Assembly (NCBI GenBank): GCA_963770485.1
Contig: CAVYPX010000012.1
Coordinates: 124,001-188,000, forward strand
Source of the DNA: CAVVEC01 sp963770485
Lineage (GTDB): Bacteria > Acidobacteriota > Terriglobia > Terriglobales > Acidobacteriaceae
Reading direction: 5' to 3'
Length of the DNA stretch: 64,000 nt
This document shows, one piece after another, positions 48,401 to 55,550 of the stretch (its first letter is position 1; each line of letters starts with the position of its first letter). Both the position numbers and the translations under genes were made by a program. Below the pieces are notes generated by a model that was given only the letters and a program-made list of their open reading frames with translations, had not been told where the DNA came from and made no database searches.

Positions 48401-48915
48401 TCATGCGACAACGCTTCCGCTGGTCCTTCGGCATTTTGCAGGCGGTCTGGAAACATCGCGGTGTCTTCGCGCGCAAAGGGGCGCTGGGCTGGGTGGCGCT
48501 GCCAAATATTGTCATCTTTCAAATCCTGCTGCCACTGGTCTCGCCGTTCATTGACCTGATGTTCGTGGTGGGCGCGATCTGGTACTTCGTGCAGAAGTCG
48601 TTTCATCCGGATTCCACCGACCCGGCCAGCTTCCAGCGGCTCGTACTCTTCTTTGCCGCTTTTCTGATCATTGACTTCATCACTTCCGCCATCGCCTTTG
48701 CGCTCGAGCGCCGCCAGCCGGAGGCCCGCGAAGATGTCGGCCTGCTCAGCCAGGTGTGGCTGCAGCGTTTCGCTTACCGCCAACTGTTTTCCCTGGTCTT
48801 GTTCAAGACCCTGAAGCGCGCCATCGAAGGCCAGCGCTTCGCCTGGGACAAACTGGAACGCACCGCCGCCATGAGCTACCGGCCAGCCGAACACCACGAC
48901 TCGATCAACGTCTAG
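45418..48915 (+). CDS. Three-domain envelope enzyme: GH18-like hydrolase, NodB deacetylase and GT2 synthase fusion
   Basis: A 1165-residue protein. In order: one membrane segment (about 20-41) and a basic linker; a GH18-like barrel (about 95-440) with the acidic motif RGLMVDFEEIRP near residue 224; a polysaccharide deacetylase (about 495-695) with ITFDDGPDP, GHEIGNHTFTHPD, FRPPYSID and ILLHDGGGNR; membrane segments (about 715-760); a family 2 glycosyltransferase (about 778-1010) with VLIPAYNEE, VIDDGSSDRT, GIDADT, EDADLTMALLRRGY and QRFRW; then three C-terminal membrane segments. It could make, deacetylate and trim a beta-linked N-acetylglucosamine-type exopolysaccharide in one polypeptide, with the hydrolase and deacetylase outside. 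Fusions of NodB and GT2 are known; the product here is inferred. Confidence 0.93.
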   Translation: MAQPVFYDPRQARWRRLRRFFDLLGISVMLLVIFFIYNALQGERLPELFWANQKKPYHALKENEKEKAREKRRKLAAQRGSRKSKSKPSLSLNSEEGIRAGFYAPWDAASFSSLREYAHQIDLLYPDWLHMITPDGHLQGVDEQTNTYFDVVQGATIHPVDDRVMPFVKSEDTGMEVFPMVNNSNGSGWVDIASFLNDSDARARFRQQVAAFLATDKYRGLMVDFEEIRPKAQPGYMALLQELSGDLHGKAMKLYVSVPPHNEDFNYRAIASLVDGAVLMNYDEHYPEGIPGPVASQDWFVANLTAASKVIPREKLICAIGNYGYDWVHKPSRGKLPPDVKDITVTVQEAWLAARDSEEDVDFDGDSSNPHISYLDEQNRQHDIWFLDAVTALNQMRAAQRLGIQTFALWRLGGEDRSLWRVWDVPGEPAAPDKLKDVPPGQDVDMEGQGEILRIEARPSNGTRQITVDPSGIITDESFDPLPEPYRVARYGYNPKAVAITFDDGPDPEWTPKILDVLKRENAFATFFLIGIQADRFGTVTSRVYREGHEIGNHTFTHPDISNISHSYMKLEVNLTEQLFASRLGIHTILFRPPYSIDQEPDTEDQVRPLEVVQDMGYISVGDKIDPNDWRDNPRRTAEQIADAVLAHSPPCDPKDRLCGSVILLHDGGGNRAETVRALPLIIEGVRAKGDEVVPLYQLLGKTKADVMPPIPYNERWAARLDWIGFALFDFGIKGITWIFFVGDLLMTGRLLFIGAFAIFDRVRPRRYGTPAEAERYKPAVAVLIPAYNEEKVIERTVRAVLASNYPELHVIVIDDGSSDRTLDVARRAFVAEEASGRVLILTKPNSGKAEALNFGLQHLRDEEIFVGIDADTVIAREAIARLVPHFLDPKVAAVAGNAKVGNRVNLWTRWQALEYITSQNFERRALNTLGAVSVVPGAIGAWRTSAVLAAGGYQTDTVAEDADLTMALLRRGYRVEYEDLALAYTEAPINANGLMRQRFRWSFGILQAVWKHRGVFARKGALGWVALPNIVIFQILLPLVSPFIDLMFVVGAIWYFVQKSFHPDSTDPASFQRLVLFFAAFLIIDFITSAIAFALERRQPEAREDVGLLSQVWLQRFAYRQLFSLVLFKTLKRAIEGQRFAWDKLERTAAMSYRPAEHHDSINV

Positions 48916-48965
48916 CCTCGGCTGCCTGTGTCAACCAGAATAGGTGCTATTGTTAGGAAATCCAG

Positions 48966-49205
48966 GTGACAAAGTGGAGCAAAACTCGCCGCGACCCAGG
49001 ACGTGTCTATCTCGACGAGGAGAAGGTCCAACGCACTCGTAGGATGCTGGCCAGGGTCCACGAACTCGTGGAATGCGGACTCGAAGCGGAGCCGCAGGTG
49101 GTGGAAGCTGCCAAAGCCGCTAACCCGGAAATCACGGAGGAGCAACTAAAAGAGGTAGTTATGTTGTTTCGCGACGCCGTTTATTGGCGACAGCACCGTC
49201 AATAG
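48966..49205 (+). CDS. Small protein of unknown function
   Basis: A 79-residue charged protein, KWSKTRRDPGRVYLDEEKVQ then helical (RTRRMLARVHELVECGLEAEPQVVEAAKAANPEITEEQLKEVVMLFRDAV). GTG start at 48966 with CCAGGTGACAAAG upstream. Its 3' end overlaps the convergent gene 49159-49338 by 47 bases, so at most one of the two may be well conserved. Confidence 0.55.
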   Translation: MTKWSKTRRDPGRVYLDEEKVQRTRRMLARVHELVECGLEAEPQVVEAAKAANPEITEEQLKEVVMLFRDAVYWRQHRQ

Positions 49206-49338
49206 CGTCATTAAATTTCTTTTCCGACTTGCGCAGTTGTTCAGCGTTCATATCTTTGGCGCCAGTCTCGATGATCTCGCCAAACCGCTCGAGCAACGAA
49301 TCCATCGCGTTCTTTTCTTTGAGTGGTGACGTAGCCAT
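49159..49338 (-). CDS. Small protein of unknown function
   Basis: A 59-residue protein (ATSPLKEKNAMDSLLERFGE, IIETGAKDMNAEQLRKSEKKFNDAIDGAVANKRRRETT). GGAAAGG precedes the ATG at 49338. It is mostly helical and ends with a basic tail. It converges with and overlaps 48966-49205. Confidence 0.5.
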   Translation of the reverse strand: MATSPLKEKNAMDSLLERFGEIIETGAKDMNAEQLRKSEKKFNDAIDGAVANKRRRETT

Positions 49339-49555
49339 CTCGCAGCCTTTCCTGCCACTGCTGGCATCATTATACGTCACCCCGCTACTCGGCTCCGCAC
49401 AACCGATAGTGACGAATGTACCCGTCCTGATGGAGACCGACAACGACGTGCCCCGACCCCGAGCGCCTAAAGCATTGATTCTATGCTCTAATGTGATGTC
49501 AGTCACAGACATACGTTTGGGCCCTGGTGTGTTCTGTACGAAGGAGAACCACCCT

Positions 49556-50929
49556 ATGGCCAAGACCATCATCGAGCCTTTCCGCATCAAAAGTGTAGAG
49601 CCCATCCGCTGGACCACTCGCCTGGAGCGCGAGCAGTTGCTGCGCGCCGCTCACTACAACCTGTTCCAGCTTCCCGCGGACGACGTGCTGATCGACCTGC
49701 TCACCGACTCGGGCACCGGCGCCATGTCCACTCATCAATGGGCGGCAATCATGGAGGGCGATGAGAGTTACGCCGGCAGCAAGAGCTACGACCGGTTTCG
49801 GGACTCGATCCAGAACATCTTCGGATACAAGCACGTGATCCCGACTCATCAGGGACGCGCCGCTGAGCGCATCCTGTTCAGCGTGATGTGCAAGAAGGGC
49901 GACGTCGTCCCCAATAACACCCACTTCGACACCACGCGTGCCAATATCGAATTCGTGGGCGCGGAGGCTGTGGATCTGGTCATTGCGGAAGGCAAGCAGC
50001 CCAGCTTGATCCATCCCTTCAAAGGCAACATGGACGTGGAGGCGCTGGAAGACCTGATTCACAAAGTTGGGCGGGAGCGGATTCCCCTGGTCATGCTGAC
50101 TATCACCAACAATTCCGGCGGCGGCCAGCCAGTCTCAATGGAAAATGTTCGACAGGTTAGCGCGGTCTGCCGGCACCACGAAATTCCCCTGTACTTCGAC
50201 GCTTGCCGTTTCGCCGAGAATGCCTATTTCATCAAGCTGCGGGAGCCGGGATACCAAGCCAAATCTCCCAAGCAGATCGCGCAGGAAATGTTCGGCTACG
50301 GCGATGGCTGCACCATGTCGGCCAAGAAAGATGGCATGGCTAACATTGGCGGCTTTCTCTGCACCAACGACGATGTGCTTGCCCAGCAGGAGAAGAACCT
50401 CTTGATTTTGACCGAGGGCTATCCGACTTACGGTGGCCTTGCCGGGCGCGATCTCGAAGCAATCGCAGTCGGCGTGCAGGAGGCCCTGCACGAAGACTAC
50501 TTGCGCTACCGCATCGCTTCAACGGCATACCTTGGCAATCACATCGCGCAGCAGGGTGTGCCGATCGTCCAGCCGCCCGGCGGACATGCCGTGTATCTCG
50601 ATGCGCGAGCCTTTCTGCCGCACATTCCGCCGGAGCAGTTCCCCGGCGTGGCGCTGGCTGCGGAACTGTATCTTGAAGGCGGAATCCGGTCGGTCGAGAT
50701 TGGCAGCCTGATGTTCGGAGCTGCAGCAAAAATGGACCTGGTGCGTCTGGCGATCCCGCGCCGCGTTTACACGCAAAGCCACATCGACTACGTAGTCGAA
50801 GTGATTCTGGAAGTCTGGAAGAAACGCGAGCAAATCCAAGGATTGACGCTGACCTATGAGGCGCCGTTTCTGCGGCACTTCACCGCCCGTCTGGAACCGG
50901 CAGAACAGCCGGTCGCCACCTTAATCTGA
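49556..50929 (+). CDS. Tryptophanase-like beta-eliminating lyase (PLP)
   Basis: A 457-residue fold-type I PLP enzyme of the tryptophanase/tyrosine phenol-lyase family: EPFRIKSVEPIRWTTRLERE, DLLTDSGTGAMS, the phosphate-site THQGRAAER, FDACRFAENAYFIK, the PLP Lys in MSAKKDGMANIGGF, and the C-terminal YEAPFLRHFTARLEP. It cleaves an aromatic amino acid to pyruvate, ammonia and indole (or phenol). Residues that separate the two enzymes are mixed: FDTT and RHFTA are tryptophanase-like, while YGGLAGRDLEA and FGYGDGCTMSAKKDG-NIGGFLC are like tyrosine phenol-lyase. ATG 49556 has AAGGAG; no Trp-containing leader peptide is seen upstream. Confidence 0.88.
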   Translation: MAKTIIEPFRIKSVEPIRWTTRLEREQLLRAAHYNLFQLPADDVLIDLLTDSGTGAMSTHQWAAIMEGDESYAGSKSYDRFRDSIQNIFGYKHVIPTHQGRAAERILFSVMCKKGDVVPNNTHFDTTRANIEFVGAEAVDLVIAEGKQPSLIHPFKGNMDVEALEDLIHKVGRERIPLVMLTITNNSGGGQPVSMENVRQVSAVCRHHEIPLYFDACRFAENAYFIKLREPGYQAKSPKQIAQEMFGYGDGCTMSAKKDGMANIGGFLCTNDDVLAQQEKNLLILTEGYPTYGGLAGRDLEAIAVGVQEALHEDYLRYRIASTAYLGNHIAQQGVPIVQPPGGHAVYLDARAFLPHIPPEQFPGVALAAELYLEGGIRSVEIGSLMFGAAAKMDLVRLAIPRRVYTQSHIDYVVEVILEVWKKREQIQGLTLTYEAPFLRHFTARLEPAEQPVATLI

Positions 50930-50952
50930 CAGCTTCTTCGCGGACTACGGCG

Positions 50953-51248
50953 TCATTGACGGGGCCGCATGTTATTGACGGACACGCTTTCTTTGTCGAA
51001 GGCAATTGAATCGTGAACGATTTTCTCCATATCGTCTGACGTCACTACATCTCTCGCCGACACCAGCACGACCGCTTCGGCGAACTTGGCTGGGTCCCAC
51101 GATTTGAGGTGGATCTCCTTGACACCACTGTTGCGCGCGAATTCATCATCCTCGGCGCCCAAAACCAGAACGGCGCTGCGATGCAGTCGTTTCCTTTGGA
51201 TTTTTTGGAGTCGACTGCGCGATCAGACTCACCTTGCTTCCAATTCAT
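50953..51248 (-). pseudogene. Small protein gene with a frameshift in an A6 run
   Basis: Two frames join into one natural-looking protein of about 98 residues: MNWKQGESDRAVDSKK from ATG 51248, then, after a one-base shift in the AAAAAA run near 51202-51207, IQRKRLHRSAVLVLGAEDDEFARNSGVKEIHLKSWD and VVLVSARDVVTSDDMEKIVHDSIAF. It is either a real frameshift, a phase-variable site, or a homopolymer assembly error. Function unknown. Confidence 0.6.
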
Positions 51249-51475
51249 GGGGCTCCTTTAAACCGCTAATCCGGAGCGTATAGCAAAGAATCAGAAACAA
51301 AGTCACGACAGTAACCTGGTCCCGAATCAACAACCTTCGCTTGCGCCCCGGCGGCGAAGTATCCGCGATGATCCGACGTAGTCCTGTGTGGCCCTGTGGA
51401 AAACAACAACTCGCATCGACTCGTTTGCTATGCCATCATGTGTGGCAAAGAAAGGTGAAGCGGTTGGAGGCCGTG

Positions 51476-51859
51476 ATGACAAGTACATCTATAGCGAAGA
51501 GAATCAGTCCCATGCTGGCGACCGACAATATGGAGGAAACCATCTCGTTCTACCAGAACGTGCTTGGATTTACGCCCACCATGAAATCGCCGGAGTACTC
51601 GATTGTGGAGCGCGATGGCCAAACCATCCACTTCCAACGGGCCGATTCCGAGGAGGTCATGAAGTGTGTCCGCGGGCATACCGAAATATACATTGAAGTT
51701 TCCGGCATTCATGCGCTGTGGGAGCATGTGAAAGCTTTCAAAAGCCGCTATCGGGTGCGAGATTTATTCGACAGGGAATACGGGATGACCGAGTTTCACA
51801 TTGGCGATCCAAACGGATGCCTGGTGTTTGTAGGAGAGCCGACATCCAAGCCAAACTGA
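51476..51859 (+). CDS. VOC superfamily (glyoxalase/bleomycin-resistance-like) protein
   Basis: A 127-residue protein with two beta-alpha-beta-beta-beta modules: ISPMLATDNMEETISFYQNVLGFTPTMKSPEYSIVERDGQTIHFQ and TEIYIEVSGIHALWEHVKAF with the closing FHIGDPNGCLVFVGEP. TTGGAGG precedes ATG 51476; upstream sequence in the same frame is not protein-like. VOC proteins can be metal-dependent enzymes or drug binders; ligand residues are not clear enough to choose. Confidence 0.82.
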   Translation: MTSTSIAKRISPMLATDNMEETISFYQNVLGFTPTMKSPEYSIVERDGQTIHFQRADSEEVMKCVRGHTEIYIEVSGIHALWEHVKAFKSRYRVRDLFDREYGMTEFHIGDPNGCLVFVGEPTSKPN

Positions 51860-51971
51860 TGGCGGCATGTTGACGGGCTCGGCGAGGCACAGCCGGGTGC
51901 TAAAATTGATGGTTCCTGGCAGGTTCGCGAGGCATCTACATGCTTTCGCAGAACTTTCTTGAGGTGTACTT

Positions 51972-53561
51972 ATGGCAACCATTGAAGCCCCCGTAAAACC
52001 CCAGATTCGCCTGCACGAAGGCCGATTCTCGAACGAACCGTTCACCGACTTCAGCCGCGAAGAAAATGCCCGCAAGATGCGCGCCGCCATCGAGAAAGTT
52101 CGCGGCCAGTTGGGCCGTGAGTACGACCTCATCATCGGCGGCAAGCGCGTCAAAACCCCGGACAAGATTCAGTCCCTGAACCCGGCCAAACCGTCGCAGG
52201 TTGTGGGCCTGCACCAGAAGGCGGGGAAAGATCATGTCGAGCCGGCTATGCAGGCTGCGCTCCGCGCTTTTGAATCCTGGAGCCGCACTTCGATCGAAGA
52301 GCGTGCCAGCCTGCTGTTCCATGTTGCCGATCTGCTGCGGGAACGCAAGTTTGAGTTCTGCGCCTGGCTGGTCTTTGAAGTGAGCAAGAATTGGGCGGAG
52401 GCCGAAGCCGACATTGGCGAGACCATCGATTTCTTGGAATACTACGGCCGCGAAGCTCTGCGGCTTGCGAAGGTCAAACCCGACGTGCAGCTGCCCGGCG
52501 AGCGCGATTCGCTGTTCTATATTCCGCTCGGCGTCGGCGCCGTGATTCCACCGTGGAACTTCCCCTGCGCAATTATGGCGGGAATGACGATGGCTTCCGT
52601 CGTCGCCGGCAACACCGTCATTCTCAAGCCATCGAGCGATTCGCCCACCATCGCGGCGAAATTCGTTGAACTGCTGGAGGAAGCCGGCCTGCCCGAGGGT
52701 GTGGTGAACTTCTGCCCCGGAGCGGGCGCCAGCTTCGGTAACGCCGTGGTTACGCATCCTAAGACTCGCTACATCGCTTTCACTGGCTCGCGCGAGGTCG
52801 GCCTCGACATTCACAAACGCGCCGCGGAACACCTTCCCGGCCAAAAGTGGATCAAGCGCACCATCCTCGAAATGGGCGGTAAGGACGCCATCATCGTCGA
52901 TGCCGACGCGGATTTCGATGCCGCAGTGGAAGGCGTCGCTCAGTCTGCCTTTGGTTTCCAGGGACAGAAATGCTCAGCCTGCTCCCGCGCCATCATCGAC
53001 GAACGAATCTACGACAAATTCCTCGATGCGCTGAAAGCTCGCGTGGAGAAGATTACCGTTGGCGATCCGGCTGAAAACCCGAACATGGGTGCGGTGATCA
53101 ACGAAAGTTCGATGAAGTCGATTCTTGCTTACGTCGCGATCGGCAAGCATGATGGACGTCTGATCACGGGCGGGGATCGTGCGCCGGGCGAAGGCTACTT
53201 CATTCGGCCCACTGTGATCGCCGACATCAAGCCGAAGTCGAAGCTGGAACAGGAAGAGATTTTTGGCCCCGTGCTGGCGGTGATCAAGTCGAAGAATTTC
53301 GATCATGCGCTGGAGATCGCGAACGATACCGAATTCGGCCTGACGGGCGCCGCGTACACCAGTTCGCAAGATAAGATTGATCGCGCAATACGCGAGTTCC
53401 ACGTTGGCAACCTCTACATCAATCGCAAATGCACCGGCGCGATGGTCGGCGCGCATCCCTTCGGCGGATTCAATATGTCGGGCACCGACTCGAAGGCCGG
53501 CGGCCCGGATTACTTGTATTTGTTCACGCAGGCGAAGTCGGTGGGAGAGAAGATCCGGTAA
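51972..53561 (+). CDS. L-glutamate gamma-semialdehyde (1-pyrroline-5-carboxylate) dehydrogenase
   Basis: A 529-residue aldehyde dehydrogenase of the P5C type. It has the N-terminal extension NEPFTDFSREENARKMRAAIEKVRGQLGREYDLIIGGKRV, the cofactor loop GAVIPPWNFPCAIMAG, FTGSREVGLDIHKRAA, the base Glu in ILEMGGKDAIIVD and the nucleophile in GFQGQKCSACSRAI, plus the C-terminal HPFGGFNMSGTDSKAGGPDYL. It oxidises glutamate semialdehyde to glutamate in proline and arginine catabolism. No proline dehydrogenase is adjacent; length fits the single-function enzyme rather than the fused PutA. Confidence 0.93.
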   Translation: MATIEAPVKPQIRLHEGRFSNEPFTDFSREENARKMRAAIEKVRGQLGREYDLIIGGKRVKTPDKIQSLNPAKPSQVVGLHQKAGKDHVEPAMQAALRAFESWSRTSIEERASLLFHVADLLRERKFEFCAWLVFEVSKNWAEAEADIGETIDFLEYYGREALRLAKVKPDVQLPGERDSLFYIPLGVGAVIPPWNFPCAIMAGMTMASVVAGNTVILKPSSDSPTIAAKFVELLEEAGLPEGVVNFCPGAGASFGNAVVTHPKTRYIAFTGSREVGLDIHKRAAEHLPGQKWIKRTILEMGGKDAIIVDADADFDAAVEGVAQSAFGFQGQKCSACSRAIIDERIYDKFLDALKARVEKITVGDPAENPNMGAVINESSMKSILAYVAIGKHDGRLITGGDRAPGEGYFIRPTVIADIKPKSKLEQEEIFGPVLAVIKSKNFDHALEIANDTEFGLTGAAYTSSQDKIDRAIREFHVGNLYINRKCTGAMVGAHPFGGFNMSGTDSKAGGPDYLYLFTQAKSVGEKIR

Positions 53562-53580
53562 AGTCCCTTTTCTGTAATGA

Positions 53581-53605
53581 GCCGGAGGCAACGCCTCCGG
53601 CTTTT
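53581..53605 (+). terminator. Intrinsic terminator
   Basis: GCCGGAGGC-AAC-GCCTCCGGC followed by TTTT, 19 bases after the dehydrogenase stop codon. Confidence 0.88.
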
Positions 53606-54193
53606 GCTCGCCGGGCAGCAATCATGTGGGAACAGCCGCCGAAGCCTGCCCTGAGCATCTATGGACCAAGGCCCACCAAAGGGAATGAAGCTGGCCCCGC
53701 CACGAAATGTCATCCTGAGCGTAGCCGCGCGATTCGCTTGGCGAATCGCGCCGCGAAGTCGAAGGACCCCTACGCCGCTGGTCGAACCAAACAAATCGGC
53801 AAGGCATTCGAACCATGACCTCGGAAGAATCCGGCCAGAATTCCCTGCGACAGCGCAACAGCCCACGCCCGGCAGGGGCCTTTCGACTGCGCGACGGCTT
53901 TCGTGAACGAAAGCCATCGACTCCGCTCAAGGTGACACTTTCTGTGGGAGCTTCGACAGAGCGAAGTCGAAGGGGCTGTTCCCGCGCCTTTGGAGACTGC
54001 AAAATAGTCTGACACTTCAGCAAAATTGTCATTCCGAGGAGCGCAGCGACGAGGAATCTGCTTTGCGCTTGTGCAACAGCAGATTCCTCACCGCTAAAGC
54101 GGATTCGGAATGACAAGTTTTGGTGTAGGGCGCAAACAGTGATTCCGGCCACTCGGCTCTCGGCCGGACGAGGGCGTCCGGGCCTGCCGAAGA
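53606..54193. repeat. Repeat-rich intergenic region
   Basis: About 590 bases with no gene. It holds CCTGAGCG...AGTCGAAGG blocks at 53714-53764 and near 53950-53975, the first with a perfect GCGATTCGCTTGGCGAATCGC hairpin core, and at 54027-54116 two facing copies of repeat family 2 (TTGTCATTCCGA ... TCGGAATGACAA) that form a long inverted repeat. Confidence 0.75.
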
Positions 54194-54219
54194 AAAAGGC
54201 CGCCCACGGGCGGCCTTTT
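54194..54219 (-). terminator. Bidirectional-looking intrinsic terminator
   Basis: AAAAGGCCGCCC and GGGCGGCCTTTT form the stem, with A and T runs on both sides, 16 bases after the stop of the LuxR-type gene on the reverse strand. Confidence 0.85.
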
Positions 54220-54234
54220 CTCAGAAAGGAAAGA

Positions 54235-54915
54235 CTACGACGCGGCTCCAGCGGCTCCCTGCCCCGCCAACGGCGGGGTGGCAGCGGTGGCAGCTGCAGC
54301 TTCGTTCAGAATGCGATGGTGAATGGTGAATAGTGCCAGCTCCAGCCGGTCCGAGACGCCGATCTTGTCGTACACGTTGCGTAGATAATTCTTGATCACC
54401 TGCTCGGTCGTCCCCAGCTGTGAAGCAATTTCCTTGTTCTTGTATCCCTGCACAATGAGCGCAACAATGCGCAGTTCCTTCGCGGTCAGCCGGTCGCGCA
54501 CGCGCAGTCCGACCATGTCGTTTTCGGTGAGCTCGCTGGGGACTGCAATATCCTGTACCCAGGTTTCACCGCGAGCGACTTTGCGGACGCAATCCACCAA
54601 GGCCGCGCTGGTCACGTTGCGGTACACCACGCCGTGGGACCCCGTGCCCATGTAGCGTTGCGCGCTTTCGCCGGTATCGGCGAGCACCACGACGCGGGTC
54701 TTGGCTTTGTTCGCCGCCTGCAGCACGGCATTGAAATCGGTGTGGAATCCGCCCGCGACCACCAGCACGGCGGCGCGAAATTTATCCAGCGCCATGAACA
54801 TCTGTTCTTGGGTTTGCGCCTGCGCCACAATGCGCATTTCGTCTTCGACTGCCAGCACTTTGGCGATTCCCGCGCGGAAAATTGCTTGATTGTCGGCCAG
54901 AATTAGTTTCAGCAT
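54235..54915 (-). CDS. LuxR/NarL-type response regulator with degenerate receiver
   Basis: A 226-residue protein. Residues 1-115 align with a receiver domain (LKLILADNQAIFRAGIAKVLAVEDEMRIVAQAQ), but the phospho-acceptor position, normally LLDL after PDVV, reads VLVVAGG, so the Asp is Ala, and the conserved Lys is Arg (VVYRNVT). The C-terminal helix-turn-helix is normal: RLTAKELRIVALIVQGYKNKEIASQLGTTEQVIKNYLRNVYDKIGV. It therefore probably works without phosphorylation. It follows a PilZ gene by 20 bases in one operon, which suggests a link to cyclic di-GMP signalling. The tail is Ala/Pro-rich. Confidence 0.88.
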   Translation of the reverse strand: MLKLILADNQAIFRAGIAKVLAVEDEMRIVAQAQTQEQMFMALDKFRAAVLVVAGGFHTDFNAVLQAANKAKTRVVVLADTGESAQRYMGTGSHGVVYRNVTSAALVDCVRKVARGETWVQDIAVPSELTENDMVGLRVRDRLTAKELRIVALIVQGYKNKEIASQLGTTEQVIKNYLRNVYDKIGVSDRLELALFTIHHRILNEAAAATAATPPLAGQGAAGAAS

Positions 54916-54935
54916 CGCTTCAGCACCTCGATGAT

Positions 54936-55319
54936 TTACGAGTGGCGAACGAAGTCGTACGAATCGATCACGCAGGCCACGCCACGGGCCTCCGCAGGAG
55001 TTGAACTGCTGCCGGCAGCGGGTTCGTCGGTGCGCACCACGCGTCCCCGGCATTGCACAATCACGTTCTCTTTGGCGCCCGTCACCTCAGGCGGCAAAGC
55101 GATTTCAAACTCCACGTTGGAGCCCACCTCCAGAGCGGCGTCGGCCCGGATGTAGACTCCGGCGGCGCTCAGGTTCCCTGTGACTCCACTGTGTTGTCCG
55201 TCTTCTTCCGCCTTATGAATCTTGATGGGTAATTCCAGAGGGAATCGTTTTCCCGTCCGCGCTTCGGCCACAAGACCTCCTTGTTCCTGGCCATTCTTGC
55301 TTGTCAAAGCCAGCTCCAT
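54936..55319 (-). CDS. PilZ-domain protein (cyclic di-GMP receptor candidate)
   Basis: A 127-residue single-domain protein. The c-di-GMP binding signature is present: RTGKR (RxxxR, about residues 21-25) and NLSAAGVYI (N/DxSxxG, about 49-57). The rest forms the expected small barrel (SNVEFEIALPPEVTGAKENVIVQCRGRVVRT). It is first in an operon with the LuxR-type regulator. A function in adhesion, motility or exopolysaccharide control is likely in a general sense only. Confidence 0.87.
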   Translation of the reverse strand: MELALTSKNGQEQGGLVAEARTGKRFPLELPIKIHKAEEDGQHSGVTGNLSAAGVYIRADAALEVGSNVEFEIALPPEVTGAKENVIVQCRGRVVRTDEPAAGSSSTPAEARGVACVIDSYDFVRHS

Positions 55320-55550
55320 GCCGCAATCTCCTGCTGGAGTTCAGTGATCTACTTCTCCGCTTATATCACGGAAGTTACTCTACATAAAAGGCCTGAGTGA
55401 CTTTAGTAACACGGGTAGAAACTAGGTTCCCCCTCGGGGGCATTCGCTCCAGGGGGCTGGTTTTTCACCTTCGCAAGTTTCTGTCACAATAGTTGCTCGT
55501 TTCTCATCTAACCCCAGCAGACCAGAACATTGTTTGAAGGAGCTGCCTCG

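Noticed and set aside
49184..49555. N-terminal extension of the tryptophanase-like gene, or a tnaC-type leader
   Set aside because: The family N-terminus begins at ATG 49556 with AAGGAG; short upstream peptides lack Trp, so no tnaC-like control is supported.
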